Source: Deinococcus planocerae (GTDB lineage Bacteria; Deinococcota; Deinococci; Deinococcales; Deinococcaceae). From it: DNA of 64,000 nt. Below the pieces are notes generated by a model. It was not told where the DNA came from. It saw only the letters and a list, made by a program, of their open reading frames with translations, and ran no database searches. The first letter of the stretch is position 1; each line of letters begins with the position of its first letter. The position numbers were made by a program, and so were the translations under genes. The DNA lies in assembly GCF_002869765.1 (NCBI RefSeq), contig NZ_PNOR01000006.1, positions 79,944 to 143,943 on the forward strand, in the 5' to 3' direction. This document shows positions 34,803-44,978 of the stretch, in pieces.

Positions 34803-36104
34803 GTGGGTAATCCCCTGCTGGAATTCGGCATCCTGATCGCGCTGCTGCTCGTCAACGGCTTTTTCTCGGGCTCGGAGCTGGGGGTGGTCTCTGCCAAACG
34901 CTCGCGCCTGGAGTCGGCGGCGGCGCGCGGCAGCCGGGGGGCGGCGGCGGCCCTGAGATTGATCGAGCGGCCCGGCGCCTTCCTCGCCACCGTGCAGATC
35001 GGCATCACCTTGATCGGCACCGTGAGTGCGGTCTTCGCGGGCGGCAGCCTCACCCGCTACCTCGAACCCGTGCTGCGCCCGCTGTTCGGGGAGGCGTCGG
35101 GCTCGGCGGCGGGCGTGGCGGTCGTCCTCCTCGTCACCTTCCTGTCGCTGGTGCTCGGCGAACTCGCGCCCAAGGGGGTGGCGCTGCGCAACCCCGAGGC
35201 CCTGGCGACGCGGGTCGCGCCCTTTTTCACGGTGCTCTCGCGGGTCATGCGCCCGGTCGTGTGGATTCTGGAAACCACCTCGCGCGGGCTGCTCGCCCTC
35301 TTCGGGATGCGCGGGGAGGCCGCCGAGTTCGTCACGGAGGAGGACGTGCGGGCCATCGTGAATCAGGCTGCCGAGAGCGGAAGTCTGGAGGCGGGCGAGC
35401 AGGGGCGCATCGAGTCGGTGCTGCGCTTCAACGACCGCCGGGTGCGCGACCTGATGACCCCGCGGGTGGACGCCGTGACCCTCGACCTGACGGCCCCCGT
35501 CGGGCAGGCGGTGGAGACCGTCCTCGCCTTTGAACACGACCGCTACGCCGTGCGCGACGGCTCGGGCGACGTGGTGGGGCAAGTCGCCGTGGCCGACGTG
35601 CTGCGCTCGCTGCACACCGGGCGGCCCCTCTCGGACTTCGTGCGGCCCGCCGTGTTCCTCCCCGAGACGGCCTGGGCGGAAGACGCCCTCGCCCGGCTGG
35701 AGCGCGAGGGTCAGCAGCGCCTCGCCGTCGTGGTGGACGAGTACGGCGAGTTCAGCGGGGTGCTGTCCGTCAGCGACCTCCTCGCCGAACTCGCCGGGAT
35801 GGAGGACCCCGAGGAAGAGGGGCTCGTCGTGCGGCGCGACGACGGCACCTTCCTCGTGGACGGCGGCGTCCCGATGCACACCCTGCGCGAGACGCTGCCC
35901 CTGCCCCCGCTCGCCCGCGAGGACTTCAGCACCCTCGCCGGGTACGTGCTGGAGGCCCTGGGCGAGTTCCCGGGGGTCGGCCACCTCCTGCGGGTCGAGG
36001 ACTGGGAGATCGAGGTCGTGGACGTGGACGGCCCGCGCGTGGACCGCCTCCTGATCCGCCCGCCGCAGGACTTCGCGCCGCTCGACCGCGCCGGGGCAGA
36101 CTGA
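34803..36104 (+). CDS. CNNM/CorC-type membrane protein with CBS pair (HlyC/CorC family)
   Basis: This 433-aa protein has a DUF21/CNNM membrane domain (about residues 5-190, including LLLVNGFFSGSELGVVSAKRSRLE and a small GSRG... loop). Two CBS domains follow (about 215-335, starting VRDLMTPRVDAVTLDL), then a CorC_HlyC domain (about 350-425). The family is associated with magnesium or cobalt export and resistance. The start is a GTG behind a leaderless -10 box. It is monocistronic. Confidence 0.9.
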   Translation: MGNPLLEFGILIALLLVNGFFSGSELGVVSAKRSRLESAAARGSRGAAAALRLIERPGAFLATVQIGITLIGTVSAVFAGGSLTRYLEPVLRPLFGEASGSAAGVAVVLLVTFLSLVLGELAPKGVALRNPEALATRVAPFFTVLSRVMRPVVWILETTSRGLLALFGMRGEAAEFVTEEDVRAIVNQAAESGSLEAGEQGRIESVLRFNDRRVRDLMTPRVDAVTLDLTAPVGQAVETVLAFEHDRYAVRDGSGDVVGQVAVADVLRSLHTGRPLSDFVRPAVFLPETAWAEDALARLEREGQQRLAVVVDEYGEFSGVLSVSDLLAELAGMEDPEEEGLVVRRDDGTFLVDGGVPMHTLRETLPLPPLAREDFSTLAGYVLEALGEFPGVGHLLRVEDWEIEVVDVDGPRVDRLLIRPPQDFAPLDRAGAD

Positions 36105-36317
36105 CCCCGCTCCTCTCGCTCCAGAGGGACAGAAGCGCCCCCACTCCGGGTGGAGGCGCCGCGACACCGCCGCCTCCCGGGGACCGGCGGCTTCCCTTCA
36201 GCCGAGATTTTTTCCTCCCTGTCCCCTCGCGGAACGGGCACCGCCCATCCTGCTGCCGGAACAGAGAAACGGTTGCCGTGGCCCGCTGCACCCGACGTGA
36301 GGCGCCCAGAGGCGCGT

Positions 36318-36881
36318 CTAGAACTCGTCGTCGGCGATCAGTTCGGGTTCGGGCTCCCCGCTGGGGGCGGGCGCGGCGGTGTGGGGGCGGGCGAAGCGCA
36401 GGTAGTCGAGCCAGGGCGGCGTGTGGCCGAGCTGACGGATCAGGAGGACGATCTGGGCGGTGTGGCGGACCTCGTGGGTCATGACGTGCCACATCAGTTG
36501 GTCGAGGGTCACGGTGTCGCTGGCCGGGTCGTCCTGCACCAGCTTGACCTCGCGGCCCAGGTCGGGTTCGCTGTCCAAGAAGGTGCGGGTGAGGCCCGAG
36601 ACCTCGCGCCCGTAATCGATGATCCAGCCGAGGTCGTACTGCTCGGCGCGGGGCTGCACCCAGTCGTGGGGGTAACGCCCGGCCACCCCGCCCCCGAGCG
36701 CGATGCCGTGGACCCAGTGGTCTTCGACGTCGGTGACGTGCAGCAGCAGGTCCTTGATGTTGTGAAAGCGGTCTCCGTCGATCAGATGCTGGTCGAGGTC
36801 GCTGCCGGGGAGTGCCCGCAGAAAATTCCATAGCTGCTCGCGAGCGGCGGACAGGTAGGCGTAGTATTCGCGGACGTTCAT
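36318..36881 (-). CDS. DinB-family metal-binding four-helix protein
   Basis: This 187-aa protein has a DinB/YfiT-like four-helix bundle with candidate metal ligands in [12 protein letters not shown] and [12 protein letters not shown] (HxxxH). DinB proteins are numerous in Deinococcus; members include thiol-dependent transferases, but most have unknown substrates. The start ATG at 36881 has no ribosome binding site; a TATGCT box lies about 10 nt upstream. The C-terminal 25 residues are acidic and disordered. Confidence 0.82.
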   Translation of the reverse strand: MNVREYYAYLSAAREQLWNFLRALPGSDLDQHLIDGDRFHNIKDLLLHVTDVEDHWVHGIALGGGVAGRYPHDWVQPRAEQYDLGWIIDYGREVSGLTRTFLDSEPDLGREVKLVQDDPASDTVTLDQLMWHVMTHEVRHTAQIVLLIRQLGHTPPWLDYLRFARPHTAAPAPSGEPEPELIADDEF

Positions 36882-36994
36882 GGCCGCCCACAGCATACCG
36901 TGCCCCCTCCCACGCGGCGTGAAGACATTTACATCTCCCTTGGCCGTTTCCCCCCCTTCCCCCCCGACGGGCGGGCAAAGGCGTCGGGGCCGGG

Positions 36995-37999
36995 TTATCC
37001 GGCAGCCGGGACGTCTCGTCTCGCCGGACGGCCCGGGAAAACAGGCTCCAGACCCGCGAGCAGAGGGGTCAGAACGCGGGCCACGTCCTCCAGCGTCTCG
37101 ACCGTGACGAGGGCGTCTCGCAGTTCGGGGAGGTCCGGGAGGTACTGAGGCAGCACCTTGCGCAGCGGACGCATGTTCGTCAGGCCCCGGCGGTCCAGTC
37201 CGTAAAAGGCCGCCTGCAACTCGGCGTGTCGCAGGGCGGTGCGGGCGCGTTCCTCCGGCCCGGGGGGTGTGTCGTCCCCGGTGGCGAGCGCGCGGAAGAG
37301 CCAGGGGTTGCCCACCGCCCCGCGCCCGATCATGACCGCCGCGACCCCGAGACGCCGCCGCCCGCGGGCCGCCTGCGCGCTGCGCACGTCGCCGCTGCCC
37401 ACCACGGGCACGTCCACGCTCGCCGCGACGCGGGCGATGGCCTCCCAGTCGGCCTCGCCCGTGTAGCGCTGGGCGCTCGTGCGGCCATGCACGGTGATCA
37501 GGGCCGCGCCCGCCGCCGCGAGTCCCTGGGCGATCTCCACGCTGCGGTCGCGGTCCCAGCCCAGGCGAATCTTGGCGCTCACGTCGAGGTTCGTGGCCGA
37601 ACGCATCGCCCGCACGAGCTCGAAGGCGACTTCCGGCGTCTGGAGGAGGCACGCGCCCCCCTTGCCGCGCACCTTGGGGACCGGGCAGCCCAGGTTGAGG
37701 TCGAGGGCGGCGGGGGCGAACCAGCCCTCGGCCCTCTCCACCGCCCGCGCCAGCAGGTCGGGCTCGGCGCCGAACAGTTGAACGACGCGGTTGGCCTCGC
37801 CGGGGTAGGGGCGGCCCAGGGAGAGATTTTCCGAGTCGCCCCCCAGCACCAGGCCCCGGGCGCTGATCATCTCGCTGACGGTCCACAGGGCGCCCTGCTC
37901 GGCGGCGAGCTGGCGCAGGGGGGCGTCGCTGTAGCCTGCCATCGGGGCGAGGACGGCCCCCGGGCGGGCGAGGCGGGAGGCGTAGAAACCGGGGCTCAT
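36995..37999 (-). CDS. dus: tRNA-dihydrouridine synthase
   Basis: This 334-aa flavoenzyme reduces uridines in tRNA D-loops. The N-terminal [13 protein letters not shown], the central catalytic Cys region [19 protein letters not shown] and [19 protein letters not shown] are diagnostic. [11 protein letters not shown] and [13 protein letters not shown] follow. The start at 37999 lies 8 nt after a minus-strand TACCCT box; the open frame to 38032 is not needed. It is divergent from a GNAT gene. Confidence 0.92.
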   Translation of the reverse strand: MSPGFYASRLARPGAVLAPMAGYSDAPLRQLAAEQGALWTVSEMISARGLVLGGDSENLSLGRPYPGEANRVVQLFGAEPDLLARAVERAEGWFAPAALDLNLGCPVPKVRGKGGACLLQTPEVAFELVRAMRSATNLDVSAKIRLGWDRDRSVEIAQGLAAAGAALITVHGRTSAQRYTGEADWEAIARVAASVDVPVVGSGDVRSAQAARGRRRLGVAAVMIGRGAVGNPWLFRALATGDDTPPGPEERARTALRHAELQAAFYGLDRRGLTNMRPLRKVLPQYLPDLPELRDALVTVETLEDVARVLTPLLAGLEPVFPGRPARRDVPAAG

Positions 38000-38171
38000 C
38001 GGGGGGCAGGGTAGCGCACCCCACACCCCCAACGTGTGAAGCGGCGAAGGAGCAGCCTAAGACGCTCCGGTAGCCGAATTCACGCGCCCGACCGGGAAGG
38101 GGGGCGTATCCTGACCCCAGTCCGGCCACCCTTTCTCCCCCGACCCGCCCGCCGGACGGGAGGCACCCGAG

Positions 38172-38690
38172 TTGAGAGTCACGCCGCTGGCGCTGCACCA
38201 CGCGCCGCTGCTCCACACGCTGTACGACGCCGCGCCCGGGTACTTCGCCCTGCTCGGCACCCGCGTTCCGTCCCTCCCCGAGGTCCAGCGGGACGTGGAA
38301 ATCGCCCTCCTCGATCCGCGCCGCCACCTCGACCTTCTCCACGACGACGCCGGAGAACTTGTCGGCAGCCTCGACTGCAAGCAGGACTACCCCCATCCCG
38401 GCGACCTGACGATCAACCTGCTCCTGATCCGCGAGGACCGCCAGTCGCAGGGCCTGGGCGAGCGCACGGTGCGTGACCTGGAACGCCGCCTTCCCCGCGG
38501 CACCACCCGCATCCTGGCCTCGGTGCTCGGCGAGAATCCCCGGGGAGCGCGCTTCTGGGAGAGGCTGGGCTACACCTTCGCCCTCGACGCCCGTCCCTCC
38601 CTGACGTGGTACGCCAAACCCGTCGCGGTCCTCCCCGCCGGGCCGGGGGGAGACAGCCTGCACGCCGTATCGAGTCGGCGAACGGTCTGA
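38172..38690 (+). CDS. GNAT-family N-acetyltransferase
   Basis: This 172-aa acetyltransferase has a typical acetyl-CoA-binding segment [20 protein letters not shown] (about residues 82-101) and the later [15 protein letters not shown]. The substrate is unknown. The start is a TTG with GGGAGG 8 nt upstream. argB follows 49 bp later but has its own -10 box. Confidence 0.83.
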   Translation: MRVTPLALHHAPLLHTLYDAAPGYFALLGTRVPSLPEVQRDVEIALLDPRRHLDLLHDDAGELVGSLDCKQDYPHPGDLTINLLLIREDRQSQGLGERTVRDLERRLPRGTTRILASVLGENPRGARFWERLGYTFALDARPSLTWYAKPVAVLPAGPGGDSLHAVSSRRTV

Positions 38691-38727
38691 TCCCCCGGGG
38701 GCGCTGGCCGTTTGATTCCCGGCCCCT

Positions 38728-38733
38728 TAGACT
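38728..38733 (+). promoter_or_regulatory. -10 element of a leaderless promoter (argB)
   Basis: TAGACT ends 6 nt before the GTG at 38740. Confidence 0.5.
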
Positions 38734-38739
38734 CCCCCC

Positions 38740-39489
38740 GTGATCGTCAAATACGGCGGCAACGCCATGAAAAGCCCGGACCTGCGCCGCGCCGTCGCCG
38801 GGGAGATTGCCGCGCTGCGGGCCACGCACCCGGTCGTGGTGGTCCACGGGGGCGGCCCCGTCATCGAGCGCGAACTCGCGGCGCGCGGCGTGCCCAGCGA
38901 GTTCCGGGGCGGCCTGCGGGTGACCCCCCCGGAGGCGATGCACATCGTCGAGCTGGCACTGTGCGGCCTCAACAAGCGGCTGAGCCAGGAGGTCGGCGCG
39001 GCGGTCGGCCTGATGGGACGCGACAGCGAGCTGCTGCGCGCCGAGGTCCTCGACCCCGCCCTGGGCCGGGTGGGGCGGGTGACGGGCGTGAATGCGGGGT
39101 TGCTGCGGACCCTCCTCGGCGCCGGGATCACCCCCGTCGTGGGCTGCGTGGCGGTCGGCCCGGACGGCGACGCCCTGAACGTGAACGCGGACACCGCCGC
39201 CGGGGCGGTCGCGGGGGCGCTGGGGGAGGGCATCGTCTTCCTGACGGACGTGGAGGGCGTCTACCGCGCCTACCCCGACCCCTCCAGCCTCGCCCCCCAC
39301 CTCCCCCGCGCCGAGGTCGAGGCCGGCACCCGGGCGGGCTGGATCGCGGGCGGCATGCTTCCCAAGGTGCGGGCCGCCCTCGACGCCCTCCAGGCCGGGG
39401 CGCCCTACGCGGTGATCGCCAGCGGGATGACGGCGGGGGTCCTCGCGGCGGCGGCGCGGGGGGAGGCGGGAACGCGGATCACGCCCTGA
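38740..39489 (+). CDS. argB: Acetylglutamate kinase
   Basis: This 249-aa amino-acid kinase phosphorylates N-acetylglutamate in arginine synthesis. It has the N-terminal IVKYGGNAM, the glycine-rich [14 protein letters not shown], the substrate region [17 protein letters not shown] and the nucleotide-binding [14 protein letters not shown]. Its length fits the short NAGK group. GTG start. No other arg gene is adjacent. Confidence 0.94.
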   Translation: MIVKYGGNAMKSPDLRRAVAGEIAALRATHPVVVVHGGGPVIERELAARGVPSEFRGGLRVTPPEAMHIVELALCGLNKRLSQEVGAAVGLMGRDSELLRAEVLDPALGRVGRVTGVNAGLLRTLLGAGITPVVGCVAVGPDGDALNVNADTAAGAVAGALGEGIVFLTDVEGVYRAYPDPSSLAPHLPRAEVEAGTRAGWIAGGMLPKVRAALDALQAGAPYAVIASGMTAGVLAAAARGEAGTRITP

Positions 39490-39496
39490 CGGGCGG

Positions 39497-39550
39497 GCAG
39501 AAGGAGGGCGGCGGAAGGCTTTTGAAAGCTTCGAGCCATCTGCCTTCTGC
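39497..39550. repeat. Dispersed intergenic inverted repeat (copy 1)
   Basis: GCAGAAGG (39497-39504) pairs with CCTTCTGC (39543-39550). Between them is GGCTTTTGAAAGC and GCCATCTGCC. The repeat at 56505-56569 has the same elements (GCAGAAGGC, GCTTTTG, GCCATCTGCC, GCCTTCTGC), so the two are copies of one family. It lies between the convergent argB and GNAT genes. Confidence 0.6.
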
Positions 39551-39555
39551 TCCCC

Positions 39556-40131
39556 TCACCGCGTCACGCTGAAGATCAACGTGTCCCGGAGTTGAGCCGG
39601 GTCGTCCGCCGCCACCGCGTCGTTCACGAGGGTGGCGTCGAGGCGGTAGCCCAGGGCGCGGGGGATGCGGGCGCTGCGCTCGTTGCGGGCGTCGCAGCGG
39701 ATTTCGATGCGGCGCAAGCCCAGGCCGCCTTCCTCCGGGGCACGTAGGCCGAGGTCCGTCAGGGCCCGCGCCACCTCGGTCGCGTAGCCCCGCCCGGCGT
39801 GCGCGGTGGCGATCCAGTACCCGATCTCGCCCCTGGGCACCCGCCAGTCGAGCGCGTGGTAGCCGCTGCTGCCCACGAGTTCGGTGCCGTCCGCGTTCCA
39901 GACGTGGTACCGCAAGTTCTCGCGGGTCTCGAAGCGCCCGGCGACCTCCCGCAGGTTCTCCACCGTCCCGGCGAGGTCGAGCGGTTCCTGCGCCCAGACC
40001 ATCCACCGCCGCAGCTCGGGCAGGGAAGTCTGGACGGCGGCGTGGAGGGCCGGGGCGTCCTCGGGCCTGGGGGCGCGCAGGAGGAGGCGGGGGGTGCGAA
40101 CCTCGGTGGAGACGGGGGGCAGGGCAGGCAT
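39556..40131 (-). CDS. GNAT-family N-acetyltransferase (RimJ/RimL-like)
   Basis: This 191-aa protein starts with the RimJ/RimL pattern VRTPRLLLRAPRPEDAPALHAAVQ. It carries acetyl-CoA-binding IGYWIATAHAGRGYATEVARAL and the terminal CDARNERSARIPRALGYRLDA. It may acetylate a ribosomal protein N-terminus or an amino acid; the substrate is not known. The start at 40131 follows a TACAGT box by 8 nt. Confidence 0.85.
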   Translation of the reverse strand: MPALPPVSTEVRTPRLLLRAPRPEDAPALHAAVQTSLPELRRWMVWAQEPLDLAGTVENLREVAGRFETRENLRYHVWNADGTELVGSSGYHALDWRVPRGEIGYWIATAHAGRGYATEVARALTDLGLRAPEEGGLGLRRIEIRCDARNERSARIPRALGYRLDATLVNDAVAADDPAQLRDTLIFSVTR

Positions 40132-40175
40132 ACGGGGGAACTGTAGCGCCAGGCCCCCCCCAGCCCTCCCCGAGA

Positions 40176-41330
40176 TCAAAGCCGCTCGTCGCCCGGATGC
40201 ACCCCGTACACGGCGCCCCAGGGCTCATAGACGCTCTTGAGCGTGTCCCGGCTGGTCTTGCCGCCCGGATAGACGATCACGCGCCCGATCACGCTGGTCA
40301 TGCCCTGCATAGGCTGGTCGAGCAGACGGCGGCGACCCGGGGCGACACGGGGGTCGGCGGTGTAGCTGGGGGTCGCGGGGGCCTGGAAGCCCATCACCAC
40401 CGGTTGCCCGACCTTCACCCGGCGCCCGGTGTTGGCCCCGAACACGTCGAAGCGCAGGGTCTGCGCGCGGCGGTCCCAGGCGGCCTGGATGAAGAGGTAC
40501 TTGCCGGTGTCGTTCCTCATCCGCAGGTTCTTGCTCGGCGCGTACACGGTGGCCTCGAAGCCCACGGGGTCGTAGTAGCGGACCCGGTGGCTGTGCTCGT
40601 GGCGCTCGGTGACCGGCAGGCCCGCCCGGTAGAGCGCCCGGAAGACGGTGGTGCTGACCTGGCAGATGCCGCCGCCGTCCTCCTTCGTCAGGGTGCCGCC
40701 GCTGATCACGAAGCCCTTGACGAAGCCCGTCGAGGCGTCGATCTGCCCGATCTCCTCGTTGAAATTGAACTCGTGCCCCGGCGCGATGAAGAAGTTGTCA
40801 AGCTTGCTCGCGCCCACCAGGATGTTCCTCTCGCGGAAGGCCGGGCTGCCCGCGTAGCTGCTGGTCCCGGTCGAGACGTGCCACAGCACCCCGCGCCGGG
40901 CCAGTTCCGCCACGCTCCGGGCCGGTCGGATGGGCTTGTAGACGACCTCGGCGCTGTTCTTGCCCGCCAGGACCGCCCTCAGGAGGTTGCGTTTGGTCGC
41001 GTCGCGGTCGGCCAGCCAGCCGGTCTGCCCCCGCGCCACCCATGAGCCCCCGACATTCCGAAACACGGCGGGGAGGGGCTTGCGGGCGTCGATCTCGTCG
41101 AACATCCGGCCCAGCGCGGGGCTGAGCCGGGTGCTGACCTTGCGGTGCTTCCGGCTGGCGGCCACTGCATCGGCGGGCAGGGCCCACGATTTGACGATGC
41201 TTTGGGTGCCGACCTGCCCCTTTTGAATCCGCTGTTCGCTGGCGCGCAGGATGAGTTTGAACGGCTCGGCCCCGCGCGCGCCCGCCGAGGCGACGAGGGT
41301 GAGGGTCAGCAGGGGAAGGAGGCGCTTCAC
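40176..41330 (-). CDS. VanW-family exported protein
   Basis: This 384-aa protein has a signal peptide (MKRLLPLLTLTLVASAGARGA) and a central VanW domain with the diagnostic FNEEIGQID, SGGTLTKEDGGGICQVSTTVFRAL and HRVRYYDPVGFEATVYAP. A C-terminal G5-like strand region (IVYPGGKTSRDTLKSVYEPWGAVYGVHP, in part) follows. VanW proteins are envelope-associated and of unknown activity. The start is a GTG 6 nt after a TAGCCT box. Confidence 0.87.
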   Translation of the reverse strand: MKRLLPLLTLTLVASAGARGAEPFKLILRASEQRIQKGQVGTQSIVKSWALPADAVAASRKHRKVSTRLSPALGRMFDEIDARKPLPAVFRNVGGSWVARGQTGWLADRDATKRNLLRAVLAGKNSAEVVYKPIRPARSVAELARRGVLWHVSTGTSSYAGSPAFRERNILVGASKLDNFFIAPGHEFNFNEEIGQIDASTGFVKGFVISGGTLTKEDGGGICQVSTTVFRALYRAGLPVTERHEHSHRVRYYDPVGFEATVYAPSKNLRMRNDTGKYLFIQAAWDRRAQTLRFDVFGANTGRRVKVGQPVVMGFQAPATPSYTADPRVAPGRRRLLDQPMQGMTSVIGRVIVYPGGKTSRDTLKSVYEPWGAVYGVHPGDERL

Positions 41331-41428
41331 CCCCCCAGGCTAGGAAGGAGGGGCTGACCTGCCGTGAGGGCGCCCACCCCCGGGGTTCACCCGTGGGAGG
41401 GGGGCGAGGGGGCCCTCCCCCCGGAGCC

Positions 41429-42531
<1,103 letters not shown>

Positions 42532-42535
<4 letters not shown>

Positions 42536-43056
42536 TCGGGCCCCGCCTCCGGGTGGCCCTCGAAATAGGGATCGTCGAGGACGGCCCGGGTCTGCCGCTC
42601 ACGCAAGGCGGTCAGGCGCTCGCGGACCTCTCCATCGGTCGTGGCGAGGATGGCGGCGGCGAAGAGGGCGGCATTTTTCGCCCCCGCCTGCCCGATGGCG
42701 AAGGTGGCGACCGGAATCCCGGCGGGCATCTGCACGATGCTGAGCAGGCTGTCCTGGCCGCTCAGGGCGCGGCTGTGCACCGGAACGCCGAGCACGGGCA
42801 CCCGGGTGAAAGCGGCGAGCATCCCCGGCAGGTGAGCCGCGCCCCCCGCCCCCGCGATGATCGCGGTGAGGCCCAGCCGCTCGGCGCGGGCCGCGTAGCT
42901 GGCGAGGAGGCCGGGCGTCCGGTGCGCCGAGAGCACCCGCACCTCGTACCCGATCCCCAGGTCGAGCAGCACGTCCAGCGCCCCCGCCATCGTCTCGAAG
43001 TCGCTGCGGCTGCCCATGACCACGCCCACGCGGGGCGACCCACCCGTCTGCGTCAC
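42532..43056 (-). CDS. purE: N5-CAIR mutase
   Basis: This protein of about 174 aa rearranges N5-CAIR to CAIR. Diagnostic motifs: [37 protein letters not shown] and GVPVHS. The start is chosen as GTG 43056, because a TAGGAT -10 box (43064-43069) ends 7 nt upstream of it. The ATG at 43065 overlaps that box. It is co-translated with purK and divergent from folC. Confidence 0.94.
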
Positions 43057-43063
43057 GGCCCGC

Positions 43064-43091
43064 ATCCTACATGCCGGGGCCGCGCTACCCT
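43064..43091. promoter_or_regulatory. Divergent leaderless promoters of purE and folC
   Basis: On the minus strand TAGGAT (43064-43069) lies 7 nt before the purE GTG. On the plus strand TACCCT (43086-43091) lies 6 nt before the folC ATG. Only 16 bp separate the two boxes, so the two promoters share upstream DNA and could interfere. Confidence 0.5.
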
Positions 43092-43097
43092 CGCCCC

Positions 43098-44270
43098 ATG
43101 ACGGGCGGGCCCGACCACGACTGGCTCTTCTCGCGCACCCGCGCGGGCCGGGCGCGGGGACCCCAGGCGGCCCGGGTCCTCCTCGACCGCTTGGGAGCCC
43201 CGGATCGCCACTTCGATACCGTCCGGGTCGTCGGCACGAACGGCAAGGGGAGCACCTGCGCGATGCTGGAGGCCGGGCTTCTCGCTGCCGGGGTCCGGGT
43301 AGGCCGCTTCACCAGTCCGCACCTCACCCGCTATGAGGAACGCATCCGCCTCCAGGGCCACGACCTCGACCCGGCGCGCACCACTGAGTTCATCGCCTGG
43401 GCCAAGGAGCACGCGCCGGAGGCCGCCTTCTTCGACCTCACCCTGGCCCTCGCCTGCCTGGAATTCGCGCGGGAGGGAGTCGAGCTTGCCGTGATGGAGG
43501 CCGGGGTGGGCGGGGTCAGCGACGCGACGCAGGCGCTCTCCACGGTATGTGCCGTCGCCCTCACCAACGTAGCCCTCGACCACACGGCCACCCTCGGCCC
43601 CACCCTGCGCGACATCGCCCGCGACAAGGCCCTCGCCGCGCGGCCCGGCGTGCCCCTGCTGACCACCGCGACCGGGGAGGCGCTGGAGGTCGTGCGGGAG
43701 GTCACGGCGGAGGTCGGTGCCCCCCTCCTCACCCCGGAGACGCATCCAGCCCTCTTCGCGCTGCCCCGCCCGCCCCGCCTTGCGGGAGCGCACCAGCACG
43801 CGAACGCCGCCCTGGCTCTGGCGGCACTGAGGCTGTTGGGCCATGAGACGGGAGTGGACGCGGCGCTGGATGCCACCCACCCCGCCCGGCTGGAACGTTT
43901 GGAGGTCGGCGGGAAGACGGTTCTGATCGACGGCGCCCACAACCCGCACGCCACGGGCGCCCTCGCCGCCAGCGTGCCCCGCGCCGACGTGCTCCTTTTC
44001 GGCAACCTCGCCCGCAAGGACACCGCCGCCACCCTTGCCCCCCTCCTCACCCTCGCACCTGTCCGGGTGTTCACCGCGCCGGGCGACCCGGCGACCGCTC
44101 CCCACGGCCTCGCCTTGGCCTACGGGGGGGAGGCGCACCCCGACCCCCACGCGGCCCTCTCCCGCGCCCTCGCCCTGACCCCACCGGGCGGCACCCTGCT
44201 CGTCACGGGAAGCCTGTACCTCGCTGGAACGGTGCGGGCGCTCATTCTGACTGGCCTCGCCTCCCCTTGA
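43098..44270 (+). CDS. folC: Folylpolyglutamate synthase / dihydrofolate synthase
   Basis: This 390-aa Mur-ligase-like enzyme adds glutamates to folate. Visible are the P-loop [39 protein letters not shown] and [13 protein letters not shown]. The carrier positions match FolC rather than MurC-F. The ATG at 43098 follows a TACCCT box by 6 nt. tRNA-Lys lies directly downstream with its own promoter. Confidence 0.93.
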   Translation: MTGGPDHDWLFSRTRAGRARGPQAARVLLDRLGAPDRHFDTVRVVGTNGKGSTCAMLEAGLLAAGVRVGRFTSPHLTRYEERIRLQGHDLDPARTTEFIAWAKEHAPEAAFFDLTLALACLEFAREGVELAVMEAGVGGVSDATQALSTVCAVALTNVALDHTATLGPTLRDIARDKALAARPGVPLLTTATGEALEVVREVTAEVGAPLLTPETHPALFALPRPPRLAGAHQHANAALALAALRLLGHETGVDAALDATHPARLERLEVGGKTVLIDGAHNPHATGALAASVPRADVLLFGNLARKDTAATLAPLLTLAPVRVFTAPGDPATAPHGLALAYGGEAHPDPHAALSRALALTPPGGTLLVTGSLYLAGTVRALILTGLASP

Positions 44271-44295
44271 CAGGTTGCCCGGGCGTCCGTATACT
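44267..44295 (+). promoter_or_regulatory. Consensus sigma-70-type promoter of tRNA-Lys
   Basis: TTGACA (44267-44272), a 17-bp spacer and TATACT (44290-44295) form a near-perfect promoter. The -35 box overlaps the end of folC. Transcription should start about 44302, just before the tRNA. Confidence 0.85.
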
Positions 44296-44309
44296 CCCCT
44301 TCGCTAACC

Positions 44310-44385
<76 letters not shown>

Positions 44386-44392
44386 AAAAGTT

Positions 44393-44416
44393 CCCGCCTC
44401 GCGCGGGTTTTTTATT
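44393..44416 (+). terminator. Intrinsic terminator of tRNA-Lys
   Basis: CCCGC pairs with GCGGG around a short loop, followed by TTTTTTATT. Confidence 0.8.
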
Positions 44417-44508
44417 GCTCGGTGGTTGCACGTCCAGGGCCCTCTCAATTAACAAGGAAGGGCGGGTTGTCTGGATGTCTAGCGTCGCCGAGTGAAGTTC
44501 TTCACGGC

Positions 44509-44550
44509 AACAGGCAAAAAGCAAGCGGGGCCGCCTTCACGGACGGCCCC
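44509..44550 (-). terminator. Intrinsic terminator of the small-peptide operon
   Basis: On the minus strand GGGGCCG and CGGCCCC enclose a 10-nt loop (44527-44550), followed by GCTTGCTTTTTG. It lies 20 bp after the stop of the second peptide gene, so the two peptide genes form a complete transcription unit of about 450 nt. Confidence 0.65.
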
Positions 44551-44570
44551 ACTCTGCGTTAATATTCATT

Positions 44571-44702
44571 TCAGATGACCCCAAAGTCGACTGTCGTTCC
44601 TCGCATCACCGGGAGGGTGAGGTCACGCGGCTTTTCTGCGACGGGCCGGTCCGCCTTCACGGGCTGCGGCTTGGGAGCGGGCGTCACCTTGTGGGTGAGC
44701 AT
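44571..44702 (-). CDS. Small peptide gene 2 (43 aa, ends GTTVDFGVI)
   Basis: The ATG lies 1 nt after the stop of the repeat-peptide gene (TGATATG), so translation is likely coupled. The product is basic and Pro/Lys-rich in its first 30 residues (MLTHKVTPAPKPQPVKADRP then VAEKPRDLTLPVMR) and ends in GTTVDFGVI. That terminal DFGVI matches the DFGVM ending of each repeat in the preceding gene, which argues that both genes are real and related. There is no signal peptide or hydrophobic helix. A terminator follows. Function unknown; a processed or internal signalling peptide is one possibility. Confidence 0.55.
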   Translation of the reverse strand: MLTHKVTPAPKPQPVKADRPVAEKPRDLTLPVMRGTTVDFGVI

Positions 44703-44703
44703 A

Positions 44704-44943
44704 TCAGGCCGCCTTCCCGAGGGTGGGGAGGGGGATCATGACGCCGAAATCTTTGATTCCCGCTTGCATGACACCAAAGTCCTTGATCCCCGCCTTCATC
44801 ACGCCGAAATCTTTGATCCCTGCCGTCATCACACCGAAGTCCTTGATGCCCGCTTTCAGCACGTCCCCCTTGCTGGGTCCCTCTGAGTGGCAGGGCACTT
44901 GTGACAGGTGTGTAAGATGCAGGCCTCTAAGCTTGAAGTTCAT
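44704..44943 (-). CDS. Tandem-repeat peptide gene, 4 x (x-AGIKDFGVM), 79 aa
   Basis: The product has a 29-residue N-terminus (MNFKLRGLHLTHLSQVPCHS, then EGPSKGDVL), then four 10-residue units at residues 30-39, 40-49, 50-59 and 60-69. The first residue of each unit varies (K, T, K, Q) and the other nine are always AGIKDFGVM; the tail is IPLPTLGKAA. The units differ at seven codon positions, all silent on this strand. On the opposite strand a similar open frame exists, but two of those changes would swap Ile and Met. A TACGCT box ends 6 nt before the ATG. No secretion signal is seen. It resembles a multi-copy peptide precursor. Confidence 0.62.
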   Translation of the reverse strand: MNFKLRGLHLTHLSQVPCHSEGPSKGDVLKAGIKDFGVMTAGIKDFGVMKAGIKDFGVMQAGIKDFGVMIPLPTLGKAA

Positions 44944-44949
44944 AGGTCT

Positions 44950-44955
44950 AGCGTA
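44950..44955 (-). promoter_or_regulatory. -10 element of the leaderless peptide-operon promoter
   Basis: TACGCT on the minus strand ends 6 nt before the ATG at 44943, the same spacing as the proven-gene promoters in this window. It lies 23-29 bp upstream of the divergent regulator start, so the regulator gene and this promoter overlap in their control region. Confidence 0.55.
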
Positions 44956-44978
44956 CTGAAGGAGACGTGAGGTGACGG

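Noticed and set aside
36318..38663. Very long minus-strand open frame (781 codons)
   Set aside because: It is an extension of the DinB frame through the dus gene in another frame; composition is Arg/Pro/Gly-rich as expected for high-GC antisense frames, and dus is clearly the real gene.
44723..44959. Plus-strand frame with repeated TPKSLIPA units opposite the peptide gene
   Set aside because: It mirrors the minus-strand repeats because wobble positions coincide, but has Ile/Met replacements between units, no promoter or ribosome binding site, and would run into the peptide-operon promoter.
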